Notes: generated by a model from the sequence alone, not told the origin. Positions 15,417 through 24,662 are shown, counted from the first letter of the stretch. The stretch: 64,000 bases of DNA from Micromonospora alfalfae (GCF_022230925.1 NZ_JAKKFH010000027.1:62001-126000), one strand, 5' to 3'. Numbers and translations: made by a program.

Positions 15417-18400
15417 TCAGGCCCGCACCACGTGTACGACGATCTCGTAGCCTTCGCCCACGGTGCCGGAGAAACCCTCCGACAACGCGTCCAGCACGGT
15501 CAGCTTGAGCGCGAGGGTCTCGTGCGCGATGAGCTTCTGATGCGCGGTGATCGCCGCCGCCACCTCCGGGGACGCGGCGATCGACACCGTGATCCGGTCG
15601 GCGACCTCGAAGTCGGCGTCGCGGCGGGCCTGTTGGATGATGCGGACGACGTCGCGGGCGATGCCCTCGGCGGCCAGCTCGGGGGTGATCTCGGTGTCCA
15701 ACGCGATGGTCGCGCCGCGCTGGGACTCCACCACCCAACCGGTACGCGGCACCTCAGTGATCAGGATGTCGTCCAGGCCCACCTCGACCTGCGCGCCGTC
15801 GACAGACAGCGGGTACGTCCCGTTGGTCCGGACGCCGTCGACCAGGTCCCGGGGGGCCACGGCGGCAATGGCCTTCGCGACGTGCTGGGTGCGGTTGCCG
15901 AACCGGCGGCCCAGGGTCCGGAAGTTCGCCTTGACCTGCACGTCGATGACCCCGCTCTGGGCATCGAGTGGCTGGAGGACCTTGACGTTCAACTCGTCGC
16001 CGATGTCGTCAAGCAACGCCTGCGGGAGAACGGTGCCGGCCGGTAGCCCCACGAGCGCCCGGCTCAACGGCTGCCGGATCCGCAGACCGCTCGCCTTACG
16101 CGCGGACCGGCCCGCCTCGGCCAACGCCCGCGCCGTGGCCACCTGGGCCGACAACTCAGTGCTGATCAGTGTGGTGTCGGGTGTGGGCCAGGCCGCCAGG
16201 TGCACCGACTCCGGAGCTGACTCGGCACCGCGCCGGACGATTTGCTGCCACACCTCCTCGGTGACGAAGGGTATGAACGGCGCCAGTAGCCGCGTGAGGA
16301 TGTCGAGGCACTCGTACAGGGTGGTGAGGGCATTGGGGTCGCCCTCCCAGAAACGCTGCCGCGACCGCCGTACGTACCAGTTCGACAGGTCGTCGATGAA
16401 GTCGGCGAGCAGTCGGCCGGCGCGCGCCGTGTCGTAGTTCTGCATCCGTTCGTCAACGGCGGCCGCGAGGGCGTGGACCTCGCCGACGATCCACCGGTCC
16501 AACACCGGTCGCTGGGCCACCGGCTGCGCCAGATGCGGCGCCCACGTCGAGTTCGCCGCGTAGAGGGAGAAGAACGCCGCGGTGTTCCAGTAGGTCATCA
16601 ACACCTTGCGGACGATCTCGTCGAGCGGGCCGGGCCCGATCCGGCGCGGCGACCACGGTGAGCCGGAGCAGGCCATGAACCAGCGCACCGCGTCGGCCCC
16701 GTGCGTGTCCATCAACGGGATGGGCAGCAGGATGTTGCCCAGGTGTTTGCTCATCTTGCGGCCGTCCTCGGCCAGGATGTGCCCGAGGCAGACGACGTTC
16801 TCGTACGGGGACCTGTCGAAGACCAGCGTGCCGACCGCCATCAGCGTGTAGAACCACCCCCGCGTCTGATCGATCGCCTCGCAGATGTACTGGGCCGGGT
16901 AGGTGCGCTCGAAGATCTCCTTGCTACCCGGCACGTGGGGGTAGCCCAACGACGCGAACGGCATCGCCCCGGAGTCGTACCAGGCGTCGATCACCTCGGG
17001 GACCCGGGTGGCGACCTGGCCGCAGTCCGGGCAGTTGAAGGTGATCTCGTCGACGTACGGGCGGTGCGGGTCCAGCTCGGACAGGTCTGCGCCGGCGAGC
17101 TTCCCGAGCTCCGTACGGGAACCGACAGCTGTCACGTGGTTGTCCGGGCATCGCCACAACGGCAGCGGGGTGCCCCAGTACCGGGAGCGGGACACCGCCC
17201 AGTCGATGTTGTTCTTCAGCCAGTCGCCGTAGCGGCCGTGTTTGATGTGCTCCGGGAACCAGTTGGTGTTCTCGTTCTCCCGGGTCAGCTCGTCGCGGAC
17301 CTCGGTCGTCCGGATGTACCAGGACGGCTGCGCGTAGTACATCAGCGGGGTGTGGCACCGCCAGCAGTGCGGGTACGGGTGCTCGAACGGCTCATGCCGG
17401 AACAGCCGACCGGACGTCCGGAGACGGTCGATGAGCAACGCGTCGGCGTCCTTGAAGAACACCCCGCCGACCAGGTCGATGTCGTCGTTGAAGCGCCCGT
17501 TCGGGGCGACCGGGTTCACCAGCGGCAACCCGTACGCGCGGCAGACGGCGAGGTCGTCCGCGCCGAACGCCGGCGCCTGGTGCACCAGCCCGGTGCCGTC
17601 CTCGGTCGTGACGTACTCCGCGAGGACCACCCGGTGTGCGTCCGGGATGTCCACCAGGTCGAACGGCCGCTCGTACCGCAAACCTTCCAGGGCCGACCCC
17701 GGCAGGGTCGCCAGGATCTCCGCCTCGTCGCCGAGGACCCGCCGGGTCAGCGGTTCGGCGACGACGAACGTGCCCTGCCCGGTGCGGGCGAGGTCGTACG
17801 TCACGGCGGGATGCACGGCGACGGCGGTGTTGGACACCAGGGTCCACGGGGTGGTGGTCCAGATCAGCAGGTCGACGCCGCCGTGTCCGGCTACCTCCCC
17901 GCGCAACGGGAACCGCACGTACACGGACGGGTCGGTGACGGTCTCGTACCCCTGCGCCACCTCGTGGTCGGACAGGGTCGTTCCGTCGCGGGTGCAGTAC
18001 GGCGCGACCCGGAAGTCCTCCACCAGTCGCCCGCCGTCGTGGATCTGCTTCAGTGACCACCAGACGCTGTCCACGTACTCAGGGGACATTGTCTGGTACG
18101 GATGCTCCAGGTCGATCCAGTAACCCATACGCTCGCTGAGCTGGACGAACTCGTCCACGTGCCGCAACACGGAGGTGCGGCACAGGGCGTTGAACTCCGC
18201 GACGCCCATCCGCTCGATGTCGGGCTTGCCGCTGAGCCCCAGTTCCTTCTCCACAGCGAGCTCAACGGGCAGACCGTGGCAGTCCCACCCGGCGCGGCGC
18301 GGCACCGAGAAGCCCCGCATCGTCCGGTACCGGGGGAAGAGGTCCTTGAAGACCCTCGCCTCGATGTGGTGGGTGCCAGGCGTGCCGTTGGCGGTCGGCG

Positions 18401-18563
18401 GCCCCTCGTAGAACACCCACGGCGGACCGTCGGCCGTCTGCTCCAGACTCCGGTTGAACACGTTGTTGGCCTGCCACCACTCGATGACCGCGCGGTCCAG
18501 CCCACCAAGGTCGATCTTGGTGGGAAGTGGCACGAATGGCGACTTCGACGGACCGTCCGGCAC
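15417..18563 (-). CDS. ileS: Isoleucyl-tRNA synthetase, eukaryote-like (IleRS2) type
   Basis: Charges tRNA-Ile with isoleucine. Seen: 1048 residues, as in actinobacterial IleRS. The class I signature reads PPTANGTPGTHHIEARVFKD near residues 55-74, i.e. GTHH in place of HxGH. A GWDCHGLPVELAVEKELG segment is followed by the KMSKH loop (GRKMSKHLGNIL, about residue 601). The CP1 editing domain and a tRNA-binding C-terminal region follow the family order. The GTG start at 18563 is seven bases after GGGAG. A T-box leader lies directly upstream on the same strand, so expression should respond to uncharged tRNA-Ile. The GxHH form belongs to mupirocin-resistant IleRS2 enzymes (family knowledge). Confidence 0.97.
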   Translation of the reverse strand: MPDGPSKSPFVPLPTKIDLGGLDRAVIEWWQANNVFNRSLEQTADGPPWVFYEGPPTANGTPGTHHIEARVFKDLFPRYRTMRGFSVPRRAGWDCHGLPVELAVEKELGLSGKPDIERMGVAEFNALCRTSVLRHVDEFVQLSERMGYWIDLEHPYQTMSPEYVDSVWWSLKQIHDGGRLVEDFRVAPYCTRDGTTLSDHEVAQGYETVTDPSVYVRFPLRGEVAGHGGVDLLIWTTTPWTLVSNTAVAVHPAVTYDLARTGQGTFVVAEPLTRRVLGDEAEILATLPGSALEGLRYERPFDLVDIPDAHRVVLAEYVTTEDGTGLVHQAPAFGADDLAVCRAYGLPLVNPVAPNGRFNDDIDLVGGVFFKDADALLIDRLRTSGRLFRHEPFEHPYPHCWRCHTPLMYYAQPSWYIRTTEVRDELTRENENTNWFPEHIKHGRYGDWLKNNIDWAVSRSRYWGTPLPLWRCPDNHVTAVGSRTELGKLAGADLSELDPHRPYVDEITFNCPDCGQVATRVPEVIDAWYDSGAMPFASLGYPHVPGSKEIFERTYPAQYICEAIDQTRGWFYTLMAVGTLVFDRSPYENVVCLGHILAEDGRKMSKHLGNILLPIPLMDTHGADAVRWFMACSGSPWSPRRIGPGPLDEIVRKVLMTYWNTAAFFSLYAANSTWAPHLAQPVAQRPVLDRWIVGEVHALAAAVDERMQNYDTARAGRLLADFIDDLSNWYVRRSRQRFWEGDPNALTTLYECLDILTRLLAPFIPFVTEEVWQQIVRRGAESAPESVHLAAWPTPDTTLISTELSAQVATARALAEAGRSARKASGLRIRQPLSRALVGLPAGTVLPQALLDDIGDELNVKVLQPLDAQSGVIDVQVKANFRTLGRRFGNRTQHVAKAIAAVAPRDLVDGVRTNGTYPLSVDGAQVEVGLDDILITEVPRTGWVVESQRGATIALDTEITPELAAEGIARDVVRIIQQARRDADFEVADRITVSIAASPEVAAAITAHQKLIAHETLALKLTVLDALSEGFSGTVGEGYEIVVHVVRA

Positions 18564-18589
18564 CGACGTTCTCCCTACACTTCACGTCC

Positions 18590-18812
18590 GCTCGCGAGGG
18601 CATCAGCTCGATGCCCACACGGGGACGAAGTGCCGGGCGTATGGCCAGGACCCCGCGGTACCACCCCGCTTGCGCCTCGATGGTGCAGGCGCCGCTCAAT
18701 TTCGCGACGTGACGTGCCGCGACGTCCGGTTCTACTGGGGCGGCGAGGCTGCCCGTTCTTCCGGAGGCTCCCCGGTGATGGCCGGATCGGTGCCGATGCC
18801 GCCCAGCATAGC
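18590..18812 (-). promoter_or_regulatory. T-box riboswitch of ileS
   Basis: On the minus strand the exact T-box core GGTGGTACCGCG is at 18665-18654, about 90 bases before the ileS start. Upstream, ATCACCGGGGAGCCTCCGG (from 18779) matches the short Stem I of actinobacterial ileS T-boxes, and ATC at 18779-18777 would be the isoleucine specifier. The region between the T-box and the GGGAG site is GC-rich and pairs internally, as expected for a translational T-box. Edges are approximate. Confidence 0.9.
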
Positions 18813-18842
18813 TGCCCGTGCGCGGCGTCGGTGGCCGGAGCG

Positions 18843-19505
18843 CTAGGTGTGCAGCCAGACGCGGAGAGGGCCGGTGGTGGTGAAGCCAGCGGAGAGCGCC
18901 GGAGGAAGGTCCGCTGTGGTTTCGTAGCCGACCAGCGGCGCGTTGGGCACTGTGGCGCACACCGCGCGCCAGATGTCCCGGGAGGTGTCGGTGCGGGTGA
19001 ACAGGTTGGAGACGCCGTACGGACCGTCGCCGCTGAGCACCGCTCCACCGGTGAGCACACCGCTGTCGCCGTGGCGGGCGAGAATCCGAACCCGGGGGTC
19101 GGCCAGGAGCGCGGGGCGGAACAGCTCCCCACCGCCGTGGGCCGCCGCCCAGGCCGTCAACTCGTCGGGTGTGGTGACCGGGGCCAGCGGGTTGTCGGCA
19201 GGTGGTGCCGACGGTGGCCGGTAGATCCACTGCGCGTCGAAGAGCACCCGGAATCCGTACCCGGACAGGTCGAGGTCGGCGAAGCTGTCCTTCACCGACG
19301 CACCGGGCCCCGCGTCGATCCGGGCCAGCAGGGTCTCGGCGTCGACGCCCGGTCGCACTGTGACGGCGTCCGGGTACCACTGCGGCGAACGGTGGGGAAC
19401 CGACCAGGCGTCGGCGTCGGTACGGCCGGCCAACCCCTGGCTGCCGCAGACGATGTCGCACCATTCGGCGTTGTTGCGGGCCGCCGTCCGCACGTCCTCC
19501 AGCAC
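18843..19505 (-). CDS. GNAT-like/uncharacterised conserved actinobacterial protein
   Basis: Protein of about 220 residues. Seen: an N-terminal helix with VRTAARNNAEWCDIVCGSQG, then YPDAVTVRPGVDAETLLARI, a central VKDSFADLDLSGYGFRVLFDAQWIY, here in shortened form, and a C-terminal half with RILARHGDSG, GVSNLFTRT and VGYETTADLPPALSAGF. The C-terminal part resembles a degenerate GNAT acetyltransferase fold (SNLF...P.VGYE...GF). The start is uncertain: GTG at 19505 is the first usual start codon after the preceding gene's stop at 19526, and no good ribosome site is visible. It is probably cotranscribed with the metallophosphoesterase. Confidence 0.6.
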   Translation of the reverse strand: MLEDVRTAARNNAEWCDIVCGSQGLAGRTDADAWSVPHRSPQWYPDAVTVRPGVDAETLLARIDAGPGASVKDSFADLDLSGYGFRVLFDAQWIYRPPSAPPADNPLAPVTTPDELTAWAAAHGGGELFRPALLADPRVRILARHGDSGVLTGGAVLSGDGPYGVSNLFTRTDTSRDIWRAVCATVPNAPLVGYETTADLPPALSAGFTTTGPLRVWLHT

Positions 19506-19525
19506 GTCGGGCAGCTTAGCCAGGG

Positions 19526-20368
19526 TCAGCGGAGTCGGGTGAGCAGGATCCGGCCGCCCTCGTGGACGCCACCGTCGATGGCGATGACTCTGTCGTCGGC
19601 GTACCGCAGCGCGACTGTGACATCCTGCGGCGCCACGCCGAAGTGCTTGGTGAGGGTGCTGTGGCCGTGGACGAGCACGCTGCCTCCGAGCGTGCGCAGC
19701 ATCAGCGACACCGGATCGTCGGGGTGCGCCCGCACCGCCGCACGAAAGGCGCCCCGATCGCTCATCCGGCCACAGAAGTCCAGCCACGCCGCCGGGTCGC
19801 TGGAGCCGAGAGCCGTGGTGACTGCCGCGTTCACGGCGGCCACACTGGATCCAAGCTCCAGGTACCGGGCGGTGTCGGAGTGCACGAGCAGGAACCCGTC
19901 GACGACCGCTACCGCAGGCAGCCGCGTCATCCACTCGACGTGCTGTGGCGTCAGCTGGTGCAGGTCCTTCTCCCGTCCGCCGAACCGGGCCCAGCCACCG
20001 CGGAACCCGCCGGGTTGGTCCCAACCGGCGACGGGCATGGTGCCGAACCGGTGCGCGGCGAGCAACTGCGCCTCGTGGTTACCCAACAACGCCCCGACGT
20101 GGCCGCCCGCCGCTCGCGCGGAGACGGCGAGCCGCTGGATGTCGTTGATGACGCCGATACCGTCCGGGCCGCGATCGACGTAGTCGCCGAGCAGCCACAG
20201 CAGCGCGCCACCCCCGGACCAGTGCCCCGTGTGGTCGACGAGCCCGGCCTCGCGAAGTGACTCCCAGAACTCGGAGCGGTGACCGTGGATGTCCGCCGCC
20301 ACGTACAGCGGCGTCGGCACGTGGCGGTCGGCGGTCGACCGCCACGTCCTCTCGTCGAGCGTCACCAT
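19526..20368 (-). CDS. Calcineurin-like metallophosphoesterase
   Basis: Phosphoesterase of 280 residues with a dinuclear metal site. Seen in order: YVAADIHGHRSEF (D-x-H), LLGDYVDRGPDG (GDxxDRG), GALLGNHEAQLL (GNHE), FLLVHSDTARY and VLVHGHSTLTKH (GHxH-like). All five metallophosphatase motifs are present. It resembles PrpA/ApaH-like enzymes that act on phosphoproteins or dinucleoside polyphosphates; the substrate cannot be told. The ATG at 20368 gives the family N-terminus; a longer frame upstream is GC-rich shadow. The stop is 20 bases from the next start on the same strand. Confidence 0.88.
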   Translation of the reverse strand: MVTLDERTWRSTADRHVPTPLYVAADIHGHRSEFWESLREAGLVDHTGHWSGGGALLWLLGDYVDRGPDGIGVINDIQRLAVSARAAGGHVGALLGNHEAQLLAAHRFGTMPVAGWDQPGGFRGGWARFGGREKDLHQLTPQHVEWMTRLPAVAVVDGFLLVHSDTARYLELGSSVAAVNAAVTTALGSSDPAAWLDFCGRMSDRGAFRAAVRAHPDDPVSLMLRTLGGSVLVHGHSTLTKHFGVAPQDVTVALRYADDRVIAIDGGVHEGGRILLTRLR

Positions 20369-20429
20369 GCCGCCACGGTAGGGAGTGCCGCTGGCCGGCC
20401 GCCAATGCCTGCAAGTCTTCGGCAGGGAG

Positions 20430-21506
20430 TCAGCGGCGGAGCACGTCGAGCAGGTCGGCACCAATCGTCTGGATGGCGGACGCCTCCAGCGAGTACCGGA
20501 CAAAGTGCCCAGCCCGCTCCGCCCGAACCAGTCCAGCGACGCGCAGAGCGGACAGGTGCTTGGTCACTGTGGTCTCGTCGAGGCGCCAGAGCCGGGCGAT
20601 CTCCCGCGCTGACCTGGGCTCCACCGCGATCGCGCGGCACACCTCCAGACGCGCCGGATGAGCGAGCACATCGAGCCGCCGCAGGGTCAGTCGCCGGTCG
20701 GCAGCACGCTCCGGCGGCGGGAACGGGTAATGCACCACCACCGGGCGGCCCGTCTCGTCGGCGACGTACACGTGTGGAGTGCCGAAGACGGTGGGGACCA
20801 GCACCAGCCCACGTTCGGACACCGCCAACGACTTGCTCTGCACCTTGTCGATGGTGACGCGGCCGTCCTCACCGATGGCCACCGCAGGCGACAGACCAGA
20901 CAATGCGGCGCGGAGGCCGCCGCGCGCACCCATGCGTGCTCGCGCCCGCACCTCACCATCCAGCGCGGGCTCGATCCGGTGCCACTCAGCCGCGAAGAAG
21001 GCCGACCAGCAGCCCTCCAGAATGTCGACCACTGCGGCCTGCGCGGCGGCGGGCTTGTCCAGGAGCAGTCGCACCGCCCGCGTCGCCCCCGCTCCCCGCG
21101 CCCGCGACAGCGCCACCAATTCGGCACCCACGCGCTGGTCGGCCACGTCGGCGGACCGACCGCCCACCCGCAGCAGCGGCCGAAGCATCGCGGCGGCAAA
21201 CTGCGCGGCAGGCATCCTCCGGAGTGCCGTCACCGCCTGGACCCAGTCGAGGGCGGGCGGCAGCGTCGGATCCGCGAACACTGTCGCGCGGACCGCTCGT
21301 ACCGCGAACGACCAGGCGCTCAACTCTGCGGCCAGGTCGTCTGGCAACTCCCCGAGCACTCGCTCCGCCCACTCCGCCCGCTCCGGGTGATGCTCGGTGC
21401 CGACCAGCACATGCCACGCCCAGGCCAACTCCACGATCGGGGACACCGCGAACGTCACCGCCGCGGCCCGATCGGCGGGAAGTGGAAAGGTGATCGGCAC
21501 GACCAC
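20430..21506 (-). CDS. ArsR-type winged-helix regulator with large N-terminal domain
   Basis: Regulator of 358 residues. Seen: the C-terminal 85 residues form an ArsR winged helix (LDVLAHPARLEVCRAIAVEPRSAREIARLW, partial; TTVTKHLSALRVAGLVRAER; VRYSLEA). The long N-terminal domain (about 1-265) is helical and matches the DUF5937-type architecture seen in actinobacteria, where an ArsR domain follows a domain opening with FAVSPIVELAWAWHVL. No cysteine metal site is visible in the wing, so a small organic ligand is more likely than metal. It faces no obvious partner operon. The ATG at 21506 lacks a strong ribosome site. Confidence 0.85.
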   Translation of the reverse strand: MVVPITFPLPADRAAAVTFAVSPIVELAWAWHVLVGTEHHPERAEWAERVLGELPDDLAAELSAWSFAVRAVRATVFADPTLPPALDWVQAVTALRRMPAAQFAAAMLRPLLRVGGRSADVADQRVGAELVALSRARGAGATRAVRLLLDKPAAAQAAVVDILEGCWSAFFAAEWHRIEPALDGEVRARARMGARGGLRAALSGLSPAVAIGEDGRVTIDKVQSKSLAVSERGLVLVPTVFGTPHVYVADETGRPVVVHYPFPPPERAADRRLTLRRLDVLAHPARLEVCRAIAVEPRSAREIARLWRLDETTVTKHLSALRVAGLVRAERAGHFVRYSLEASAIQTIGADLLDVLRR

Positions 21507-21591
21507 ACCCTAGGCGGCGGCGGTGGTAGTGGGGACGGGCCAGGACGTCGCGTTCCCGCATCGTTCGAGGTGGTGGCGGATAACGGGTAGC

Positions 21592-22098
21592 TCAGGGGGC
21601 GTAGACCAGGTCCATCGTGTCGGTGTGCCCGGACCAGCGCAGGTCGAGCCGCCAGCAACCGGCCTCCGGCAGGTCGATGATCGACGGCCCTGGCCCGCCG
21701 GCGACCTCCCGGATCACCCGTGTGTCGGTGCCGTCCAGCCTCGCGGTGATCACCAGGGTTGCCGGTGCGGTCGAATCGGGCGAGGTCGTGGCGGCGCGAG
21801 CCACCCAGAGGATCTTGTTGTTCGACCCGTCCGTCCGGACCTGCCGCAGCGGATGGGCGAACAGCACCGCCACGATGTCACCCTTCGCGCCGAAGACGTG
21901 CGGAACCCGCGCGTCCCCGCTGAACCCGGCGTCCGCCCAGTCCGGCAGCGACCCCGTCTCGACCCGCGCCGCGCAGGCGGTCGCGGTGCTCGCCGTGGTG
22001 GCCGCACCCGCCGTCGGCGCCGCTCCGCCGGCCGTGGTCGTACACCCCGCCAGCAGGACCACCGAGGATGCCAGCATCAACCTGCCCCAGGAAACCAT
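21592..22098 (-). CDS. Secreted lipoprotein, unknown function
   Basis: Protein of 168 residues. Seen: a signal sequence ending in the lipobox LLAGC at about residues 16-20, then an Ala/Thr/Gly-rich linker (TTTAGGAAPTAGAATTAS). A compact domain follows with two cysteines (TACAARVETGSLPDWADAGF and AGCWRLDLRWSGHTDTMDLV) that could form a disulfide. The pattern SLPDWADAGFSGDARVPHV...GCWRLDLRWSGHTDTMDL recurs in small extracytoplasmic proteins of actinobacteria with no assigned role. GGAAGGGG lies upstream of the ATG at 22098. The frame is open further upstream but without signal-peptide logic. Confidence 0.8.
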   Translation of the reverse strand: MVSWGRLMLASSVVLLAGCTTTAGGAAPTAGAATTASTATACAARVETGSLPDWADAGFSGDARVPHVFGAKGDIVAVLFAHPLRQVRTDGSNNKILWVARAATTSPDSTAPATLVITARLDGTDTRVIREVAGGPGPSIIDLPEAGCWRLDLRWSGHTDTMDLVYAP

Positions 22099-22454
22099 CT
22101 CGCCCCTTCCGGTACGCGTCGAGCACTCGTCGCACCTATCCGACACCGCCCGGGCCCGCCGGGTTCCTGGTGCTCTGACCGGGAGCGTGCGTAAGTCATC
22201 ACGGGCGCCTGTGAGGATGCCCAGGTGGACCGGTGGACGACTCGTATCCGCGTCCCACGCTCCCGCCTTCTGGGTTCTCGCCGACGTCGAGGGCAACGAG
22301 GCCTGTGTGACGACCTGGCAGGGCCGAGACGACTCGTAGACCGGCCTGACCGGCCAGGAAACACCGCTGCCACCTCGGGCCGGCGCCGACTGTCGACGCG
22401 TTTGTCCGACTAATTCGCTATCCGGTGGCCGGTGCGCAGTGCTACACAACCGAG
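22099..22454. other. Intergenic stretch without a recognisable gene
   Basis: These 356 bases separate the divergent lipoprotein and isomerase-like genes. No open frame with coding character and no clear palindrome was found. It presumably holds both promoters. Confidence 0.5.
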
Positions 22455-23231
22455 GTGCAGCACATTTTGGATTTCCCCGAGGTCCTGCGGCTGATCGAAG
22501 ACCGCTCGGCCGCGTTCCGGGCCGCGATCGCGTCCGCCCCCGACCTTGACGTCCAGGTCCCGACCTGTCCGGACTGGACGCTGCGCGAACTCGCGCAGCA
22601 CCTCGGCGACGGCCGCCGCCGCCAGGCCGCCATCGTCGCGGCGGGCCCGGGCGCTGAGCCCCCGGCGAGGACGGACCCGAAGGGCGCCCCGACTGCGCCC
22701 CGCGACCGCGAAGCCCTGGACGCCTGGCTCGCCGAGTCGACCGGGCTCATGCTCGACGCGATGCGCGCGGCCGGCCCGGACCGCGGCTGCTGGACCTGGT
22801 GGGGCCGCTCGCAGGCCCCGGAGACCAGCGGAGCCGTGGCCCGCCACCAGATCCAGGAGTTGGCCGTCCACACCTACGACGCCCAGCTCACTCAGGGGGT
22901 CGCACAGCCGCTGCCGACGGACGTCGCGGTCGAGGGAGTCGACGAGTTCCTGACGACGGTCGCGGCGACGACCGTCCCCTGGCCGTTCAAGCCGGCGACC
23001 ATCGACCTGCACACGACCGAGGGCCGCTCCTGGCGCCTGACCCTCAACGCCGACGGCGTCCGCTGCGACGACCTCGCCGCCGACGCGCAGCCAGGCGACA
23101 TGGCGATGCGAGGCGCAGCGAGCGACATGGTCCTCTACTTCTACGAGCGAGTCCCACTCGACGACCTGGAGACGACCGGCGACATCCAGCCGATGGAGCA
23201 GCTCGCAGACTGGGACCCGAACGCGTACTAG
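22455..23231 (+). CDS. Maleylpyruvate isomerase-family protein (mycothiol-dependent type)
   Basis: Protein of 258 residues. Seen: an N-terminal MDMPI four-helix domain (ILDFPEVLRLIEDRSAAFRA, VPTCPDWTLRELAQHLGDG, the metal-site histidine region ARHQIQELAVHTYDAQL) and a C-terminal domain with FKPATIDLHTTEGRSWRLTL, here quoted in part, and MRGAASDMVLYFYERVPLDD. These enzymes use mycothiol and a metal for isomerisation or transfer reactions; many members have unknown substrates. The GTG at 22455 gives the family start; an in-frame GTG at 22425 adds ten residues. The stop overlaps the convergent anti-sigma-like gene by four bases. Confidence 0.85.
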   Translation: MQHILDFPEVLRLIEDRSAAFRAAIASAPDLDVQVPTCPDWTLRELAQHLGDGRRRQAAIVAAGPGAEPPARTDPKGAPTAPRDREALDAWLAESTGLMLDAMRAAGPDRGCWTWWGRSQAPETSGAVARHQIQELAVHTYDAQLTQGVAQPLPTDVAVEGVDEFLTTVAATTVPWPFKPATIDLHTTEGRSWRLTLNADGVRCDDLAADAQPGDMAMRGAASDMVLYFYERVPLDDLETTGDIQPMEQLADWDPNAY

Positions 23232-23959
23232 CCCAATGAGCGCGCGATCTCGATCGCCTCGGCCTTGGTGAGGGTGCCCTCAAGCCGGTAGCTGACGTCG
23301 TTGTCCTGCCAGATCAGGGTCGAGCCGGCAAGCCGGGCGGTCTCCCGGCGGATTCCGCCCGCCCGGTCCACGTAGGACAGGATGTGCGGGCCGTCGACCC
23401 AGACGGCGAAGTCGCCGTTGACCTGGACCCAGTTCGCGCCCGGCGGGATGACCTCCTTGTGGAAGGCCAGGTCGAGGCGACCGTCGAACGCGTCGACGCG
23501 TAGCGCGCCCCCGTCGTAGAGCAGCGTCGCCACCCGGTACCGCCCCGTGGCGTCCGGGTCGGCTATCAGCACCTGCTCGGGCGTGCCCAGCATCGCCGGC
23601 AGGCGGATCGGAAACCGCACCGACCGTTGGGCCTCGTCCAGGGCGACGGCCCGCTGCCCGGGCAACGGCGAGGCGGTGCCGCCGGGAGGCGTCGGGGTGG
23701 GTGAGGTGGCGATGCTGACCCCGGCGAAGCGCAGCAGCCCCGTGACGACGTCGGCGATCGCGGCCCGCGTCGGCGGCAACAGCGCCACCAGCAGGGCGAC
23801 GAGCGCGACCGCGGCGAGCGACCGCCACCGTCGCCGCCGGGGCGCGGGCGCGGGCGCGGGCGTGCCGAGTCGTACGCGGACGCGGGCGCTCACGTCGGGC
23901 GGATCGGGGGTGTCCAGCCAGGCGGACAGGTCGCGCAGTTCCCGTTCGAGGTCACCCAT
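23228..23959 (-). CDS. Anti-sigma-like single-pass membrane protein
   Basis: Protein of 243 residues paired with the ECF sigma gene. Seen: a short cytoplasmic N-terminus (MGDLERELRDLSAWLDTPDPPDVSARVRVRL, partial), one membrane helix around residues 50-68 (LAAVALVALLVALLPP) and an extracytoplasmic domain with RFPIRLPAMLGTPEQVLIAD, LRVDAFDGRLDLAFHKEV, VNGDFAVWVDGPH and YRLEGTLTKAEAIEIARSL. The last part resembles the C-terminal domain of actinobacterial proteins next to sigma factors. No HxxxCxxC zinc motif is visible. The ATG at 23959 follows GAGGAGG and overlaps the sigma stop by eight bases, so it is coupled. Anti-sigma function is inferred from position. Confidence 0.72.
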   Translation of the reverse strand: MGDLERELRDLSAWLDTPDPPDVSARVRVRLGTPAPAPAPRRRRWRSLAAVALVALLVALLPPTRAAIADVVTGLLRFAGVSIATSPTPTPPGGTASPLPGQRAVALDEAQRSVRFPIRLPAMLGTPEQVLIADPDATGRYRVATLLYDGGALRVDAFDGRLDLAFHKEVIPPGANWVQVNGDFAVWVDGPHILSYVDRAGGIRRETARLAGSTLIWQDNDVSYRLEGTLTKAEAIEIARSLG

Positions 23960-24506
23960 GCCGGACCTCCTCACGGTCGAGCAGGCCGCGAAGCTTCGCC
24001 AGCGCCCGGGACGTGCGCGACTTCACAGTGCCCCGGGGCCAGCCCAGAGCCGACACCGTCTCCTCCTCGGTGAGATCGAGGAAGAAGCGGCAGACGATCA
24101 CCTCGCGGTCCCGTACCGGCAGTTGTCGCAGTGCCTGCACGAGCGACGCCCGGCGCTCACCGGCGAGGACCGCGCCGACCGCGTCGTCCTCGGCGACCTC
24201 GGACGTCGGGTCCGCTGCCGCCGCCCGCAGCACGAGCCCGTCGCGCCGACCACGGGAGCGGTGCAGGTTGCGGGTCTCGTTCGTGACGATCGCGAGCAAC
24301 CACGACCGGAAGGACGCGTCACCCCGGTAACGGGACAGCTTCCGGTACGCCTTCACAAACGCCTCCTGGATGACGTCCTCGGAGTCCGAGCCCGCGCCGA
24401 GCAGCACCGCCGTCCGGTACGCGGACGCGGTGTGCCGGGCGACCAGGAGGTTGTACGCCTCCAGGTCACCCGCCCGAGCGCGGGTGACGAGCGCCTCGTC
24501 GTCCAG
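23952..24506 (-). CDS. ECF sigma factor, apparent CTG start
   Basis: Extracytoplasmic-function sigma factor of 184 residues. Seen: region 2 starts DDEALVTRARAGDLEAYNLL and continues AYRTAVLLG, then the DVIQEAFVKAYRKLSRYRG core and SFRSWLLAIVTNETRNLHRS. Region 4 is complete (LPVRDREVIVCRFFLDLTEEET, partial; ALGWPRGTVKSRTSRALAKL). The region 2 N-terminus is encoded before the first in-frame GTG (24407). Between that GTG and the in-frame TGA above it there is no ATG, GTG or TTG. A CTG at 24506, five bases after GGAGG, is the only start that restores the whole domain. It is coupled to the anti-sigma-like gene. Confidence 0.85.
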   Translation of the reverse strand: MDDEALVTRARAGDLEAYNLLVARHTASAYRTAVLLGAGSDSEDVIQEAFVKAYRKLSRYRGDASFRSWLLAIVTNETRNLHRSRGRRDGLVLRAAAADPTSEVAEDDAVGAVLAGERRASLVQALRQLPVRDREVIVCRFFLDLTEEETVSALGWPRGTVKSRTSRALAKLRGLLDREEVRHG

Positions 24507-24662
24507 GGGAGCCTCCGTTTCGGATCACACTCATGACACCGCCCACCCGCCGTGGGTTCCACCCGGATATCCCGACGCAGGTCAGCTCTCTCCCATCCGG
24601 CGTGCAGCGTATTGCCAGGAACCGGTGCTGCACTGGAGGGACGTCGAGGAGAGGGGCCGGGC

